DNA of 35,438 bases from an uncultured bacterium. Lineage in GTDB: Bacteria > Hydrothermota > Hydrothermia > UBA1063 > CAJXJZ01. A model generated the notes under the pieces. The model was not told the DNA's origin. It ran no database searches and worked only from the letters and a program-made list of their open reading frames with translations. The position numbers and the translations under genes are program-made. The stretch spans positions 1-35,438 of the forward strand of contig CAJXJZ010000014.1 in assembly GCA_913055745.1 (NCBI GenBank). The letters run 5' to 3'. Positions 16,478 through 24,757 of this stretch are shown here, piece by piece. How positions within the stretch are numbered: the stretch's first letter is position 1; each line of letters opens with the position of its first letter.

Positions 16478-16681
16478 ATGAAGTTAAAAAAGATGGCTGC
16501 ACTGATACTCGGAATAGTAGCAGTAAGTGTAATAACACTATGGCCGGTAAGAAGTATGGCTCTAATCACTCACATAGGGTCGTATAGCAATGTAATAATG
16601 GGTGATGATGATGACGATAAACTTCCTCCTCCACCTTACACAGTACCAAGCCCAGAAGGAACACAAACTTCAAATGGATAA
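16478..16681 (+). CDS. Small exported acidic/proline-rich peptide
   Basis: A 67-residue protein of unknown function. It has a clear signal peptide: MKLKK, then a hydrophobic core (about 6-22), with likely cleavage after VRSMA near residue 28. The mature part is about 39 residues. It contains five consecutive aspartates and a lysine (GDDDDDK), then PPPPYTVPSP, and a polar end. AGGAGGTG lies at ideal distance before the ATG, and the gene is flanked on both sides by terminators, so it is a stand-alone unit. The size and layout resemble secreted signalling peptides or small surface peptides. No homologue is recognised. Confidence 0.72.
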   Translation: MKLKKMAALILGIVAVSVITLWPVRSMALITHIGSYSNVIMGDDDDDKLPPPPYTVPSPEGTQTSNG

Positions 16682-16691
16682 TAATGCAAAA

Positions 16692-16712
16692 AGGGAGGCA
16701 ATCTGCCTCCCT
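16692..16712 (-). terminator. Bidirectional terminator between peptide and GT4 genes
   Basis: The stem AGGGAGGCA (16692-16700) pairs perfectly with TGCCTCCCT (16704-16712). On the minus strand it is followed by TTTTT and begins directly after the GT4 stop codon. On the plus strand it follows the peptide gene with a weaker T-run. Confidence 0.9.
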
Positions 16713-17753
16713 CTATATTTCTTTTAAGATACCAAGAAGTGTTTTTACACCATTTTTGATCTCATTTTTATGTTTAACATATTGGGCAGCATTTGCGCCC
16801 ATCTTATAAATTCTCTCTGGATTTTCTACCAATTTTTCCATATAATGTGCCAATAGGGATGGCTGTGATGGTGGTATGATGAAACCATTATAGCCGTGAA
16901 GGATTAAATCCGTTGCAGCACCTGTAGTAAAGGTTGCAATGGGTACCATCCCTGCAGCCATTCCCTCTGCGAGAGCCACACCCCAACCATCATAGAGGGA
17001 GGGAAAAAGGAAAATATCCCCTCTTTGGTATATCTTTGGTAACTCTTCATATCTTACAAAGCCATAAAGGTGAACCTGCGTAGCATAGGATGATGTTTTT
17101 CTTTTTATTATGTCATATAAGGGACCATCTCCTACGATATGCAAATGTACCTTCTCTCCATAATCGTTATATACCTTCTCAAAAGCATCTTGTATATCAA
17201 GAACGCCTTTTCTCTTAATCAATTGTCCACTATAAAGAAAGTTTATCTTGGACCCATCGGGTCTATGCCTTCTATAAAACCTTTCTGTATTGATATGATA
17301 TGGAAAGACGAAGGTTGGGACCTTTGTTGTTTCATAATAGAGCCTTGCAGCCACCTCTCCAATACCAAGGATCGCACGTGCATGCTTTAAAAGTTTTAAG
17401 ACTGTAATGTTTTTAACATATAATTTGTTTAATCTTATTTTCTCTCCCCAAAAAATCCATGGTATTTTTTTAATGGTGAGATAGAACATTGCGCGTATGA
17501 ATGCCGGCAAGTTATAACCTGAGACAATAAAGAGTGTGTCTTTTTTTGCAATATTGTTCCATATATTAAGTGTATTTCCTCTTAAAAATATATGATCATG
17601 TTCTATGTTTACTTCATAATGCCACTTTCTCTCAGGCTCTGTTTTCTTAACGTATATAACAGTAAGATTCACCTTCTTCCCGAGTGCATTAAAAAAATCT
17701 ACCTGATATGGACTTGGCATATTTGTTATAACAACTAATTTTTCAAAATTCAT
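16713..17753 (-). CDS. GT4-family glycosyltransferase
   Basis: A 346-residue GT-B fold retaining glycosyltransferase. The C-terminal nucleotide-sugar domain (about 165-330) has FLYSGQLIKRKGV, LHIVGDGPL, LYGFV and FLFPSLYDGWGVALAEGMAAG. In the usual E-x7-E motif the first acidic residue is Asp. The N-terminal half begins with VVITNMPSPYQVDFF, typical of envelope polysaccharide or glycolipid transferases. It stands alone: a terminator follows, and the gene upstream is divergent. No Shine-Dalgarno site precedes the ATG. Donor and acceptor unknown. Confidence 0.88.
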   Translation of the reverse strand: MNFEKLVVITNMPSPYQVDFFNALGKKVNLTVIYVKKTEPERKWHYEVNIEHDHIFLRGNTLNIWNNIAKKDTLFIVSGYNLPAFIRAMFYLTIKKIPWIFWGEKIRLNKLYVKNITVLKLLKHARAILGIGEVAARLYYETTKVPTFVFPYHINTERFYRRHRPDGSKINFLYSGQLIKRKGVLDIQDAFEKVYNDYGEKVHLHIVGDGPLYDIIKRKTSSYATQVHLYGFVRYEELPKIYQRGDIFLFPSLYDGWGVALAEGMAAGMVPIATFTTGAATDLILHGYNGFIIPPSQPSLLAHYMEKLVENPERIYKMGANAAQYVKHKNEIKNGVKTLLGILKEI

Positions 17754-17779
17754 AATGATTATTGATTAAGTGTATCTCT

Positions 17780-17807
17780 TTGCTTTTTGTAAAGATAGAT
17801 TTATAAT
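17780..17807 (+). promoter_or_regulatory. Promoter giving a leaderless perR mRNA
   Basis: TTGCTT (17780-17785), a 16-base spacer and a perfect TATAAT (17802-17807) lie so that only 6 bases separate the -10 box from the ATG. No Shine-Dalgarno sequence fits between them, so the transcript should begin at or next to the start codon. Confidence 0.7.
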
Positions 17808-17813
17808 ATAGTC

Positions 17814-18239
17814 ATGCAAAAAAGTGTAGAATTGAAAGTAAAAGAAAAGGTAGATATTCTTAGAGGGCATCACATACCGCTTACCACTACAAGACTGGTT
17901 CTTCTTCGGTTTATTGCCTCTAAGGTAGGACATTTCTCTGCTGAGGATATCTATGATGCGCTCAAGGAAGAGTATCCATCCCTCTCTATTGCAACGGTAT
18001 ACAACAATATGTCTCTTTTTGCGAGATTGGGTATTGTTCAGGAACTTCGTATAAAAAGGGATAAAGTAGTCTATGACACCCGCCCTGACCCCCATGACCA
18101 TTTTCTTTGTCTTATATGTGGTAATATTTATGATATAGAAACGCCACAGCGTGAACTTCCACAGGAGATTGAAGGGCACAAGGTATATTCGGCGCAGACC
18201 TATTATTATGGTGTCTGCAAAAATTGCCGAAAGTCTTAG
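17814..18239 (+). CDS. perR: Fur-family regulator, PerR type
   Basis: A 141-residue winged-helix repressor. The recognition helix is in SIATVYNNMSLFARLG (58-73). The structural zinc site has C99/C102 and C135/C138. The five regulatory metal ligands of Bacillus PerR (H37, D85, H91, H93, D104) have counterparts here: H40, D88, H94, H96 and D107. Asp at 107 is the PerR-like choice where Fur has Glu. It would sense peroxide by metal-catalysed His oxidation and control oxidative defence, which makes sense beside oxygen-sensitive 2-oxoacid oxidoreductases. Its 3' end overlaps the convergent IMPase gene by 4 bases. Zur or Fur function is not excluded. Confidence 0.85.
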   Translation: MQKSVELKVKEKVDILRGHHIPLTTTRLVLLRFIASKVGHFSAEDIYDALKEEYPSLSIATVYNNMSLFARLGIVQELRIKRDKVVYDTRPDPHDHFLCLICGNIYDIETPQRELPQEIEGHKVYSAQTYYYGVCKNCRKS

Positions 18240-19021
18240 TCCTTCCAAGTCTGACTTATAATCCGTAATAACTCCGCTGCGACCTCTTTATCACCTGCTA
18301 TTATGTTGCCCGTTGATAGATAGGTATTGTCTCCATTAAAGTCCATTACTACACCACCTGCTTCCTCTACTATCAAACTGCCTGCTGCAATGTCCCATAT
18401 GGATAGTCCGTATTCAAAAAAACCGCTAAAAGTGCCCTTTGCGGTATATGCAAGATCAAGTGCCGCAGAACCTGCCCGTCTCACTCCTGAGAATGTCTCA
18501 AACACCTTTTTGAATATGAGAAGATACGGATCTAATTTATCCTTATGCTTAAAAGGGAAGCCTGTTGCAATGAGCGCAAGTCTTAATGGATTGGGTCTTT
18601 TTACATATATTCTTTTATGGTTTAAGTACGCCCCTTTACCTTTAACAGCATGAAAAACATCCTCCCTTATAGGCTCATAAATAACACCTAAGATGGGATT
18701 TTTATCCTTTAAGAGTGCAATAGAAATAGAAAAAAAAGGTAAGCCATGCAAAAAGTTCTTTGTTCCATCAAGAGGGTCTACCACCCATGTAAGTAAGCCT
18801 TCATTATCGCCACCTTCTTCTTCACCAAGAAAGCCTATATTACTGTCATAGGATAGAAGAATGTCTTTTATTACCTCTTCGGATTTTATATCAGCCTCTG
18901 AAACAAAATCATTTTTTGCCTTTTCAAAAGAATCCTCTATATGAATTTTATCAAAATACGACCTTAAGACCTTTCCCCCTTCTTTTGCCGCCTTTATGGC
19001 TATTCCGAGAGCATCTTCCAT
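18236..19021 (-). CDS. Inositol-monophosphatase-family phosphatase
   Basis: A 261-residue Mg-dependent, Li-sensitive-type phosphatase of the IMPase/FBPase/CysQ superfamily. The metal-site motifs are GFLGEEEGG, WVVDPLDGTKNF and the C-terminal GLSIWDIAAGSLIVEEAGG. Substrates in the family include inositol phosphate, fructose-1,6-bisphosphate (archaeal and Thermotoga type) and 3'-phosphoadenosine phosphate. Given PEP carboxykinase in the same run, an FBPase role in gluconeogenesis is possible but not shown. It is the last gene of the leftward run and overlaps the HAD gene by 22 bases. Confidence 0.9.
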   Translation of the reverse strand: MEDALGIAIKAAKEGGKVLRSYFDKIHIEDSFEKAKNDFVSEADIKSEEVIKDILLSYDSNIGFLGEEEGGDNEGLLTWVVDPLDGTKNFLHGLPFFSISIALLKDKNPILGVIYEPIREDVFHAVKGKGAYLNHKRIYVKRPNPLRLALIATGFPFKHKDKLDPYLLIFKKVFETFSGVRRAGSAALDLAYTAKGTFSGFFEYGLSIWDIAAGSLIVEEAGGVVMDFNGDNTYLSTGNIIAGDKEVAAELLRIISQTWKD

Positions 19022-19773
19022 AGTTCTTCAAGGTTTTCTGCTACATAATCTGGCTTTCTCTTATGTTCTATATCCCCTCTCTTGGTTGCGCCAGTTAATA
19101 CGAGTGCTGTTTTTATCCCTGCACGAAAACCAGATAGGATATCTGTTTCATACCGATCTCCTACTATTAGCGTTTTATGTGGTGAAGTATTCAATATACG
19201 GAGCGCCTCACCCATTATGGGCATGTGGGGTTTTCCAATAATGTATGGCTCTCTTCCTGTTGCTTCTTTTAAATAGGCTATTTGTGCCCCATTTCCTGGA
19301 ATATTGCCCTCCTCTGTAGGAAGCGTTTTGTCTGGATTGCAACCTATGAAGATGCCACCATTTAATAGCAAAATAGCGGCTTTTTTCATCTTCTCGTATG
19401 TTATATTTGTATCATAACCTACAGCGAGAATGGAAGCAATTGTGGGGTCGTATGTGATCTCTATGTTATTTTTTATAAGTTCTGATAAGAGCCCATCCTC
19501 TCCTATGGGAAATACGACAGGATCTTTGTAATGCCTTTTTATATATGTTGCAGTTGCCTTCGCAGATGTTAGTATCTCGCGAGGGTTTGCCTTTATTCCC
19601 ATCTTATTTAGTTTCCTTCTGTAATATTCAACTGTTCGCTGGGAGTTGTTTGTAAGGAAAAGTATCTTTATGCCCTTTTCTCTTAAGAGTTGAACAAAAC
19701 GGTCTGCAAAATGGAGCATGGTATCTCCACGATAAATTGTCCCATCGAGGTCTAAAATTACGCCTTCTACCAT
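19000..19773 (-). CDS. HAD-superfamily phosphatase (NagD/PGP-like)
   Basis: A 257-residue HAD hydrolase of subclass IIA. Motif I is ILDLDGTIYRGD (nucleophile and acid Asp), motif II is LFLTNNSQR, motif III is the Lys of IGKPHMP, and motif IV is VGDRYETDILSGFRAG. The C2 cap lies between motifs II and III. Relatives dephosphorylate nucleotides, p-nitrophenyl phosphate, glycerol phosphate or phosphoglycolate. It overlaps fabH by 7 bases and the IMPase gene by 22, so it is in the same transcript. Substrate not determined. Confidence 0.9.
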   Translation of the reverse strand: MVEGVILDLDGTIYRGDTMLHFADRFVQLLREKGIKILFLTNNSQRTVEYYRRKLNKMGIKANPREILTSAKATATYIKRHYKDPVVFPIGEDGLLSELIKNNIEITYDPTIASILAVGYDTNITYEKMKKAAILLLNGGIFIGCNPDKTLPTEEGNIPGNGAQIAYLKEATGREPYIIGKPHMPIMGEALRILNTSPHKTLIVGDRYETDILSGFRAGIKTALVLTGATKRGDIEHKRKPDYVAENLEELWKMLSE

Positions 19774-20741
19774 TTTATCACAATTGCCCCATAAATGAAG
19801 CCTGCGCCAAAGGCATCAAGTACTATAATCTGACCCTCCTTTAAAAGTCCCTTTTCGTACATTTCATTAAGAGCAATGGGAATGGATGCTGAAGAGGTAT
19901 TCCCATACTTATCTATGTTTATATAGACCTTCTCCTCTGGTAGGCCCAATTTCTTCCTCGTTGCATCAATTATTCTCTTGTTTGCCTGATGAGCAACAAG
20001 CCAGTCCACTTCACTTGGTGAAATACCTGCATTTTCAAGTGCTTTTATCGCTGCCTCCTGCATACCAACAACAGCATGTTTAAATACCTCCCTTCCCTGC
20101 ATTTTGATAAAGTGCTCCCTGTTTTTTATAGATTCTTCTGAACATCTCTTTCTGGTTCCACCAGCAGGCATTATTAAAAGGTCTCCGAGTTTGCCATTGC
20201 CCTTTAGATAGGAACCAAGAAAATGCTCTTCATCGCTCTTTGTAATCACAGCAGCACCTGCGCCGTCTCCAAAGAGAACACATGTTCCTCTGTCAGTATA
20301 ATCTGTTATCTTGGTTAATGTCTCTGCACCTATGACAAGGATGTTGTTATAGTTAGGTATGGATAAAAAACCTCTTGCTATTTCTAATGTATATACAAAA
20401 CCAGGGCATGCTGCCTCTATGTCAAAGCATGCAGCGTTTTCTGCACCAATATTTGCCTGAACAAGGCATGCTGTTGCAGGAAACCAATAATCATGAGTCG
20501 CAGAAGCAACAACAATCATATCCAAGTCCATAGGTGAAATACCTGCTCTGTCAAGTGCCTTTTTGGCCGCCTCTGTTGCAAGTGTGCTTGTGTATTCATT
20601 GTCCTTTGTTATATGCCTTTCTTTAATACCTGTTCTCGTTGTTATCCATTCATCTGATGTATCCACCATTTTTTCAAGGTCTTCATTTGTAAGTATTTTC
20701 TCCGGCACATGTGCCGCAATTGATAGTATCTTTCCTCCCAT
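19767..20741 (-). CDS. fabH: 3-oxoacyl-ACP synthase III
   Basis: A 324-residue KAS III that starts fatty-acid synthesis by condensing acyl-CoA with malonyl-ACP. The catalytic triad is complete: C112 (EAACPGF), H251 (AHQAN) and N281 (GNTSSAS), close to E. coli numbering. The GDGAGAAV loop is present. The start has a strong AGGAGGT site. The site-2 protease gene ends 14 bases upstream. The rest of a fab cluster is not in the window. Confidence 0.95.
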   Translation of the reverse strand: MGGKILSIAAHVPEKILTNEDLEKMVDTSDEWITTRTGIKERHITKDNEYTSTLATEAAKKALDRAGISPMDLDMIVVASATHDYWFPATACLVQANIGAENAACFDIEAACPGFVYTLEIARGFLSIPNYNNILVIGAETLTKITDYTDRGTCVLFGDGAGAAVITKSDEEHFLGSYLKGNGKLGDLLIMPAGGTRKRCSEESIKNREHFIKMQGREVFKHAVVGMQEAAIKALENAGISPSEVDWLVAHQANKRIIDATRKKLGLPEEKVYINIDKYGNTSSASIPIALNEMYEKGLLKEGQIIVLDAFGAGFIYGAIVIKW

Positions 20742-20755
20742 ACATACCTCCTATG

Positions 20756-21379
20756 TTAAAATATAAAGGGTATTTTTCCCAAAAAGATTGTAAAAGACAT
20801 ATTCACAAGGGGTCTTAAAATCATCCCAAGTATATCAATGCCCAAAAAAGACGGTATAAGTAAAATAAGGATTAAAAGCCATAGTCCACCTCTTTCTAAT
20901 TGGAATTTTAAATCTCTATCTTTTATGAAATACGAGGCTATTCTCCAACCATCTAAGGGTGGCACTGGTATGAGATTGAAAAAACTTAATATAAAACTTA
21001 TGAATGCAAAATAGATGAAAAGGGATAATACAATTTGTGGAAGCACAGGATAAAAAAATCGGGCTATAAGGGCACTTAAAGCACCTGTTATGAAGTTAGA
21101 GAAAGGTCCTGCAAGCGCTACGAAAACCATATCCCTTTCAGGATTTCTAAAATAGTTTGGGTTTACAGGCACAGGTTTTGCCCATCCTATATGAATAAGT
21201 AAAAGGAGTATAAATCCAATAGGGTCTATATGGGGTATGGGATTTAAGGTCAATCTACCTGCCATTTTTGCTGTAGGGTCTCCAAATTTATATGCCACAT
21301 AGCCGTGAGACACTTCATGGATAGTAAGGGCTAAGAGTATACAAGGTAAGAGAAGTAAAAATGTATAAATCGAATTCAT
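20756..21379 (-). CDS. Site-2 protease family (M50) membrane protein
   Basis: A 207-residue integral membrane zinc protease homologue with about five hydrophobic segments. The zinc-binding HEVSH of LTIHEVSHGYVAYKFGD (near 20-36) and the third ligand in NLIPVPPLDGW are present. It belongs to the short M50 group without PDZ or CBS domains. Family members cleave substrates within the membrane, such as anti-sigma factors, but no candidate substrate is encoded nearby. It overlaps the upstream gene by an ATGA junction. Confidence 0.9.
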   Translation of the reverse strand: MNSIYTFLLLLPCILLALTIHEVSHGYVAYKFGDPTAKMAGRLTLNPIPHIDPIGFILLLLIHIGWAKPVPVNPNYFRNPERDMVFVALAGPFSNFITGALSALIARFFYPVLPQIVLSLFIYFAFISFILSFFNLIPVPPLDGWRIASYFIKDRDLKFQLERGGLWLLILILLIPSFLGIDILGMILRPLVNMSFTIFLGKIPFIF

Positions 21380-21813
21380 GCGAATAATACTCCTATTATT
21401 ATACCCAAAGTGGCACCTGTCAGCACCTCTATTGGGGTATGACCTAATAATTCTTTTAAACTCTTATGTTCTATGACCTTACCCTTTCCTATTTCTTTTA
21501 TCAATGTATTAATAATCTTTGCCTGCTCCCCTGCAGCCCTTCTAAGTCCTGCCGCATCATACATTATAATCAAACTAAAATAGAGTACTACAGCAAAAAT
21601 AAGGGAATCAAAGCCTTTTCTTATACCTACCATAGTAGAAAGACACATTACAGATGCAGAATGTGAACTCGGCATCCCACCTGTGGTAAAAAGCCATTCT
21701 AAATTAGGCCTTTTGTCTTTTATCCAGTAGATTATAAATTTTATTCCCTGTGTAAAAAAGCCTGTAAAAAGCGTGACCCAGAATATGTCATTTTTTAGGA
21801 TTTTTACAAACAT
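21376..21813 (-). CDS. Divergent PAP2-family (DUF212) membrane protein
   Basis: A 145-residue membrane protein with GGMPSSHSASVMCLSTMVG and YDAAGLRRAAGEQAKIIN, followed by LKELLGHTPIEVLTGATLG. These are the blocks of the divergent PAP2 family (acid phosphatase/vanadium haloperoxidase-related). The PSSHSA and GHT(P/x)xEV segments correspond to PAP2 phosphatase motifs. A role in lipid-phosphate hydrolysis, for example of a polyprenyl phosphate, is suggested by its place right after the prenyl diphosphate synthase, with which it overlaps by one base. The activity is inferred. Confidence 0.88.
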   Translation of the reverse strand: MFVKILKNDIFWVTLFTGFFTQGIKFIIYWIKDKRPNLEWLFTTGGMPSSHSASVMCLSTMVGIRKGFDSLIFAVVLYFSLIIMYDAAGLRRAAGEQAKIINTLIKEIGKGKVIEHKSLKELLGHTPIEVLTGATLGIIIGVLFA

Positions 21814-22697
21814 TAGTAGGTTCTCTCTATAATAAACCTTGCAATTTCCTTTAATATGTAAGAATTATCAACAGTATCAAGTATATTTATGGCATTATCT
21901 ACGAGTTTTTGTGCCTCCTTCTTAGCGTTTTCAAGACCATGGACCTTAACCCATGTGCATTTTCCACTTTGCCTGTCCTTACCTGGTGTTTTTCCTAACT
22001 CCTCCGGGGTAGAGGTTTCATCAAGTATGTCATCCACAATCTGAAATGCAAGCCCCATCAATGTACCTACTTTTGAAAGTTTTTCAAAAGTGTGTGAATT
22101 ACTCCCTGCTGCAACTGCTCCTATTTCAATGCATGCCCTCAAAAAAGACGCTGTCTTTTTCTCGTGTATATACCTTACAATATCCTCATTACAATCTGCC
22201 TTTCTCTCTGTCTCTACATCCATTACTTGCCCACCTATGACTCCATTAATTCCTATCTCTTTTGAGATTATCTTCATAATAGTTACGAGTTTATCCGGTG
22301 GGAGAGTGGACTTAAGTAACAAGTTAAAACTCTCAATAAATAGAGCATCTCCAGCAAGTATTGCCATGGCCTCACCAAATACCTTGTGGTTTGTCGGTTT
22401 ACCTCTCCTTAGGTCATCGTTGTCAAGTGCTGGTAAGTCATCATGTATAAGGGTGAAGGTATGGATAAATTCCTGCGCTATAGCAACAGGCATTATTTCA
22501 CTTTTATCATTTTTACCAAACATTTCATAGGTACAGAGTACGAGTATAGGACGAAGCCTCTTCCCACCTGCAAGGAGGCTGTATCTCATGGCTTTCCTTA
22601 ATATAGAAGGGCCCTCCCCACTTTCGGGGAGGTACCTTTCTATATACTCATCAACTTCTTTCTTACGAACTTTAAGATACTCTTCTATATTAAGCAT
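21813..22697 (-). CDS. ispA: Polyprenyl synthetase (farnesyl/geranylgeranyl diphosphate synthase)
   Basis: A 294-residue trans-prenyltransferase. The first aspartate-rich motif is DDLPALDNDDLRRGKPTNHK, with the two-residue insertion typical of bacterial type II FPP synthases. The second is FQIVDDILDET. GGKRLRP near 45 binds the diphosphate of IPP. It condenses IPP with DMAPP, GPP or FPP to short-chain diphosphates. Chain length cannot be fixed by eye. The start overlaps the PEPCK stop by 8 bases. Downstream DUF212, M50 and fabH genes form a lipid/envelope-flavoured stretch. Confidence 0.92.
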   Translation of the reverse strand: MLNIEEYLKVRKKEVDEYIERYLPESGEGPSILRKAMRYSLLAGGKRLRPILVLCTYEMFGKNDKSEIMPVAIAQEFIHTFTLIHDDLPALDNDDLRRGKPTNHKVFGEAMAILAGDALFIESFNLLLKSTLPPDKLVTIMKIISKEIGINGVIGGQVMDVETERKADCNEDIVRYIHEKKTASFLRACIEIGAVAAGSNSHTFEKLSKVGTLMGLAFQIVDDILDETSTPEELGKTPGKDRQSGKCTWVKVHGLENAKKEAQKLVDNAINILDTVDNSYILKEIARFIIERTY

Positions 22698-24486
22698 TCA
22701 AAACCGCTTTAATTATATCCTCTGGAATATCATATTTTTTCAAAAATTCTTCCCTTTCTTTCTTAATTTTTTGCACCCATGCCCTGTATTCGTCCATTCT
22801 ACCTTGTTTTTCATATAAAATTATAGGATTTAGAATCTCAGGTGGTACAAGTTTGACGAGTTCGCTATTGTCTTTATGCTCCACATCCACAACAAAATAC
22901 CCAAAATCAGGGTCCTTTTTCCATACTATTTTATCCCTTATCATGTACTCAAGCATCAAGGAAGAATGCTTTATCTTTACCTTTAGAGCCCTGCCTTCCT
23001 TCTCGTCAAGGGCATCCCCTCCTACATATCCTGTGTTCATCATCCATAGAACCATTCCTGGAAACTTTGGTAAGAGCTCTACAAATCTAATGGCCTGCAA
23101 TCTATGGTGTCGTGGAAAAAAAGGCTGTGTAAAGGGAGAGCGTGTCTTTCCCCTTTCTTTTCCAGCGGCAGAGGTTTTTGTCGTCTCTCCAAGCATAAAG
23201 TATCCTGCTGCCTGTTCCGCGGATGAAAATTTTACAATGCCCGGTGTTGCTGCATCCTTTCCTTCATCCCTATTTAAAATACCAAAGAACTTTATAGGTG
23301 GGACATTTCTGAGATCACCCGCATCTTTTATGGCACTCATAGGAATAACTGACCTACCATTCTGTGTCCATACAACGAAATCCCACCCATCTTTTGGTAT
23401 GCCGTATTCGTCAACAACTTCTTCTAATTTTACCTCACCTTTTATGTATTTTTCTACATTTTCCTCTGGAGCGCCTGTTTTAATAAGGAGATCCTTTAAT
23501 TTTGATACTTCCTTAGGGGAAAGTGTCGTCTTTGAAAAATCGTATTCTCCTGTATCTATATCAATATAGACATTTTCCAACCAAGCGTCTTTGTTAATCG
23601 TACCTTCATATATAACAGGCTCATTCTCCTTTTGGAGTCCAAAGGTCTTTGCAAAGCATCCATTTTCTGTAATGGACATATTGCCATCTGGCCAAAGTAC
23701 TACCATGTCATCCTGAAGAGGTTTTGTTACATCCCCCTGTTTTGAGAAGGTTGTGGTTGTCTTACCTGTTCCGGAAAGGCCCAAAACAGCAAGGGTGTAC
23801 TCCTTATCACCAACTTTTACCGCCTTTGCACCAGAGTGTAACACAAGACCACCCTTTTGATATACATAATCACAGAGCATTCTGAGTATGCCTTTTTTGC
23901 TTTCTCCAAAATAATCCGCTCTGAGCACATAGGTTGTATAGGATTCAAGGTCAACAATTATAGCCTGCTTACCAGGCATCTCTGGAACCTCTAATCCTGG
24001 AAGATAGAAGAGCCTGAAAAGTGGATTGAAAGGCTTTTTGAGTTGTTCTTCTGTTTCAACCATCTCTCTTGGAAAGGCAAGTATCTGTTGCATCCCGGCG
24101 ACATTGGCTCCTTCTAAGTCATAAAAAAGTTGAACAGATACAGCATATTTGGGATCAAGTCCATAGTATCCTTGTATCTCTATAAGTACCCCTTGCTCTT
24201 CTATGTACTTGTGGGCTTTATCTATGAGTTTTTTCGCCTTATCTGGACTTATTACATTATGTGAATAAAGATGTGCATTTTTTTCATCATCAACAACATA
24301 GGTATATTTAGCCATTCTCGCTTTGTTGCGTGCTATCTTATCAATATTACCGTATTTTTGAGAGACGAGTGCGGCAGGTGTGTATTTTAGAGCCATTTCC
24401 CTGAGTTCAGCCTGCGTAGGATTTGTTATATATTTTACATTAAAGGGATACAACTCTTCATAAGGTTTTTTTAAACCCAAACTCAT
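22690..24486 (-). CDS. pckA: Phosphoenolpyruvate carboxykinase (ATP)
   Basis: A 598-residue ATP-type PEP carboxykinase that interconverts oxaloacetate and PEP. The kinase loop GLSGTGKTTT is near residues 241-250, followed by LQDDMVVLWPDG (metal site). GETTKTSAAGKERG and RSPFTQPFF match the C-terminal part of the family. It is longer than E. coli PckA (540 residues). The N-terminus contains a KYTPAALVSQKYGNI-type segment, and the C-terminus ends in an extra helix (KIKKEREEFLKKYDIP). GGGGGGT lies before the ATG. It could link pyruvate made by the Por enzymes with gluconeogenesis or carboxylate metabolism. Confidence 0.93.
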   Translation of the reverse strand: MSLGLKKPYEELYPFNVKYITNPTQAELREMALKYTPAALVSQKYGNIDKIARNKARMAKYTYVVDDEKNAHLYSHNVISPDKAKKLIDKAHKYIEEQGVLIEIQGYYGLDPKYAVSVQLFYDLEGANVAGMQQILAFPREMVETEEQLKKPFNPLFRLFYLPGLEVPEMPGKQAIIVDLESYTTYVLRADYFGESKKGILRMLCDYVYQKGGLVLHSGAKAVKVGDKEYTLAVLGLSGTGKTTTTFSKQGDVTKPLQDDMVVLWPDGNMSITENGCFAKTFGLQKENEPVIYEGTINKDAWLENVYIDIDTGEYDFSKTTLSPKEVSKLKDLLIKTGAPEENVEKYIKGEVKLEEVVDEYGIPKDGWDFVVWTQNGRSVIPMSAIKDAGDLRNVPPIKFFGILNRDEGKDAATPGIVKFSSAEQAAGYFMLGETTKTSAAGKERGKTRSPFTQPFFPRHHRLQAIRFVELLPKFPGMVLWMMNTGYVGGDALDEKEGRALKVKIKHSSLMLEYMIRDKIVWKKDPDFGYFVVDVEHKDNSELVKLVPPEILNPIILYEKQGRMDEYRAWVQKIKKEREEFLKKYDIPEDIIKAVLNA

Positions 24487-24496
24487 ATCTACCCCC

Positions 24497-24757
24497 CTAT
24501 TTTATTTGCAGTTTTGAAAGATGCGAAAGCGCACCTTTATGCTGTGGAGAAAGTTCAAGCACCTTTTCATAATACTCTCTTGCCTCTTGTAACCTATTGA
24601 GTAATTCATTCAAAAGCCCCATATGGAAAAGCGCCTCTATATTATCCGGCTCTTCTTTTAAAACCCTTTTTAAGTATTTTTCTGCTACTTTAAACCTATT
24701 GCTTATAATATAGAACTTTGCTTCTTCTAAATAATATTTGATCTCTTCGTCTTTCAT
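24497..24757 (-). CDS. Small TPR-repeat protein
   Basis: An 86-residue protein made of about two tetratricopeptide repeats. Residues 6-36 (YYLEEAKFYIISNRFKVAEK) and 38-75 (EPDNIEALFHMGLLNELLNR) give the W/L-G-Y-A-F-A-P spacing. No signal peptide is visible. It starts in an ATGA overlap with trkA and ends 10 bases before pckA. A protein-interaction role is likely; partner unknown. Confidence 0.82.
   Translation of the reverse strand: MKDEEIKYYLEEAKFYIISNRFKVAEKYLKRVLKEEPDNIEALFHMGLLNELLNRLQEAREYYEKVLELSPQHKGALSHLSKLQIK

Noticed and set aside
17766-18248. 160-residue minus-strand frame covering perR
   Set aside because: It is antisense to the regulator, whose metal and DNA-binding residues are intact; the antisense protein resembles nothing.
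22853-23569. 238-residue plus-strand frame antisense to pckA
   Set aside because: Serine-rich shadow of a conserved PEP carboxykinase; no domain, promoter or coupled neighbour.
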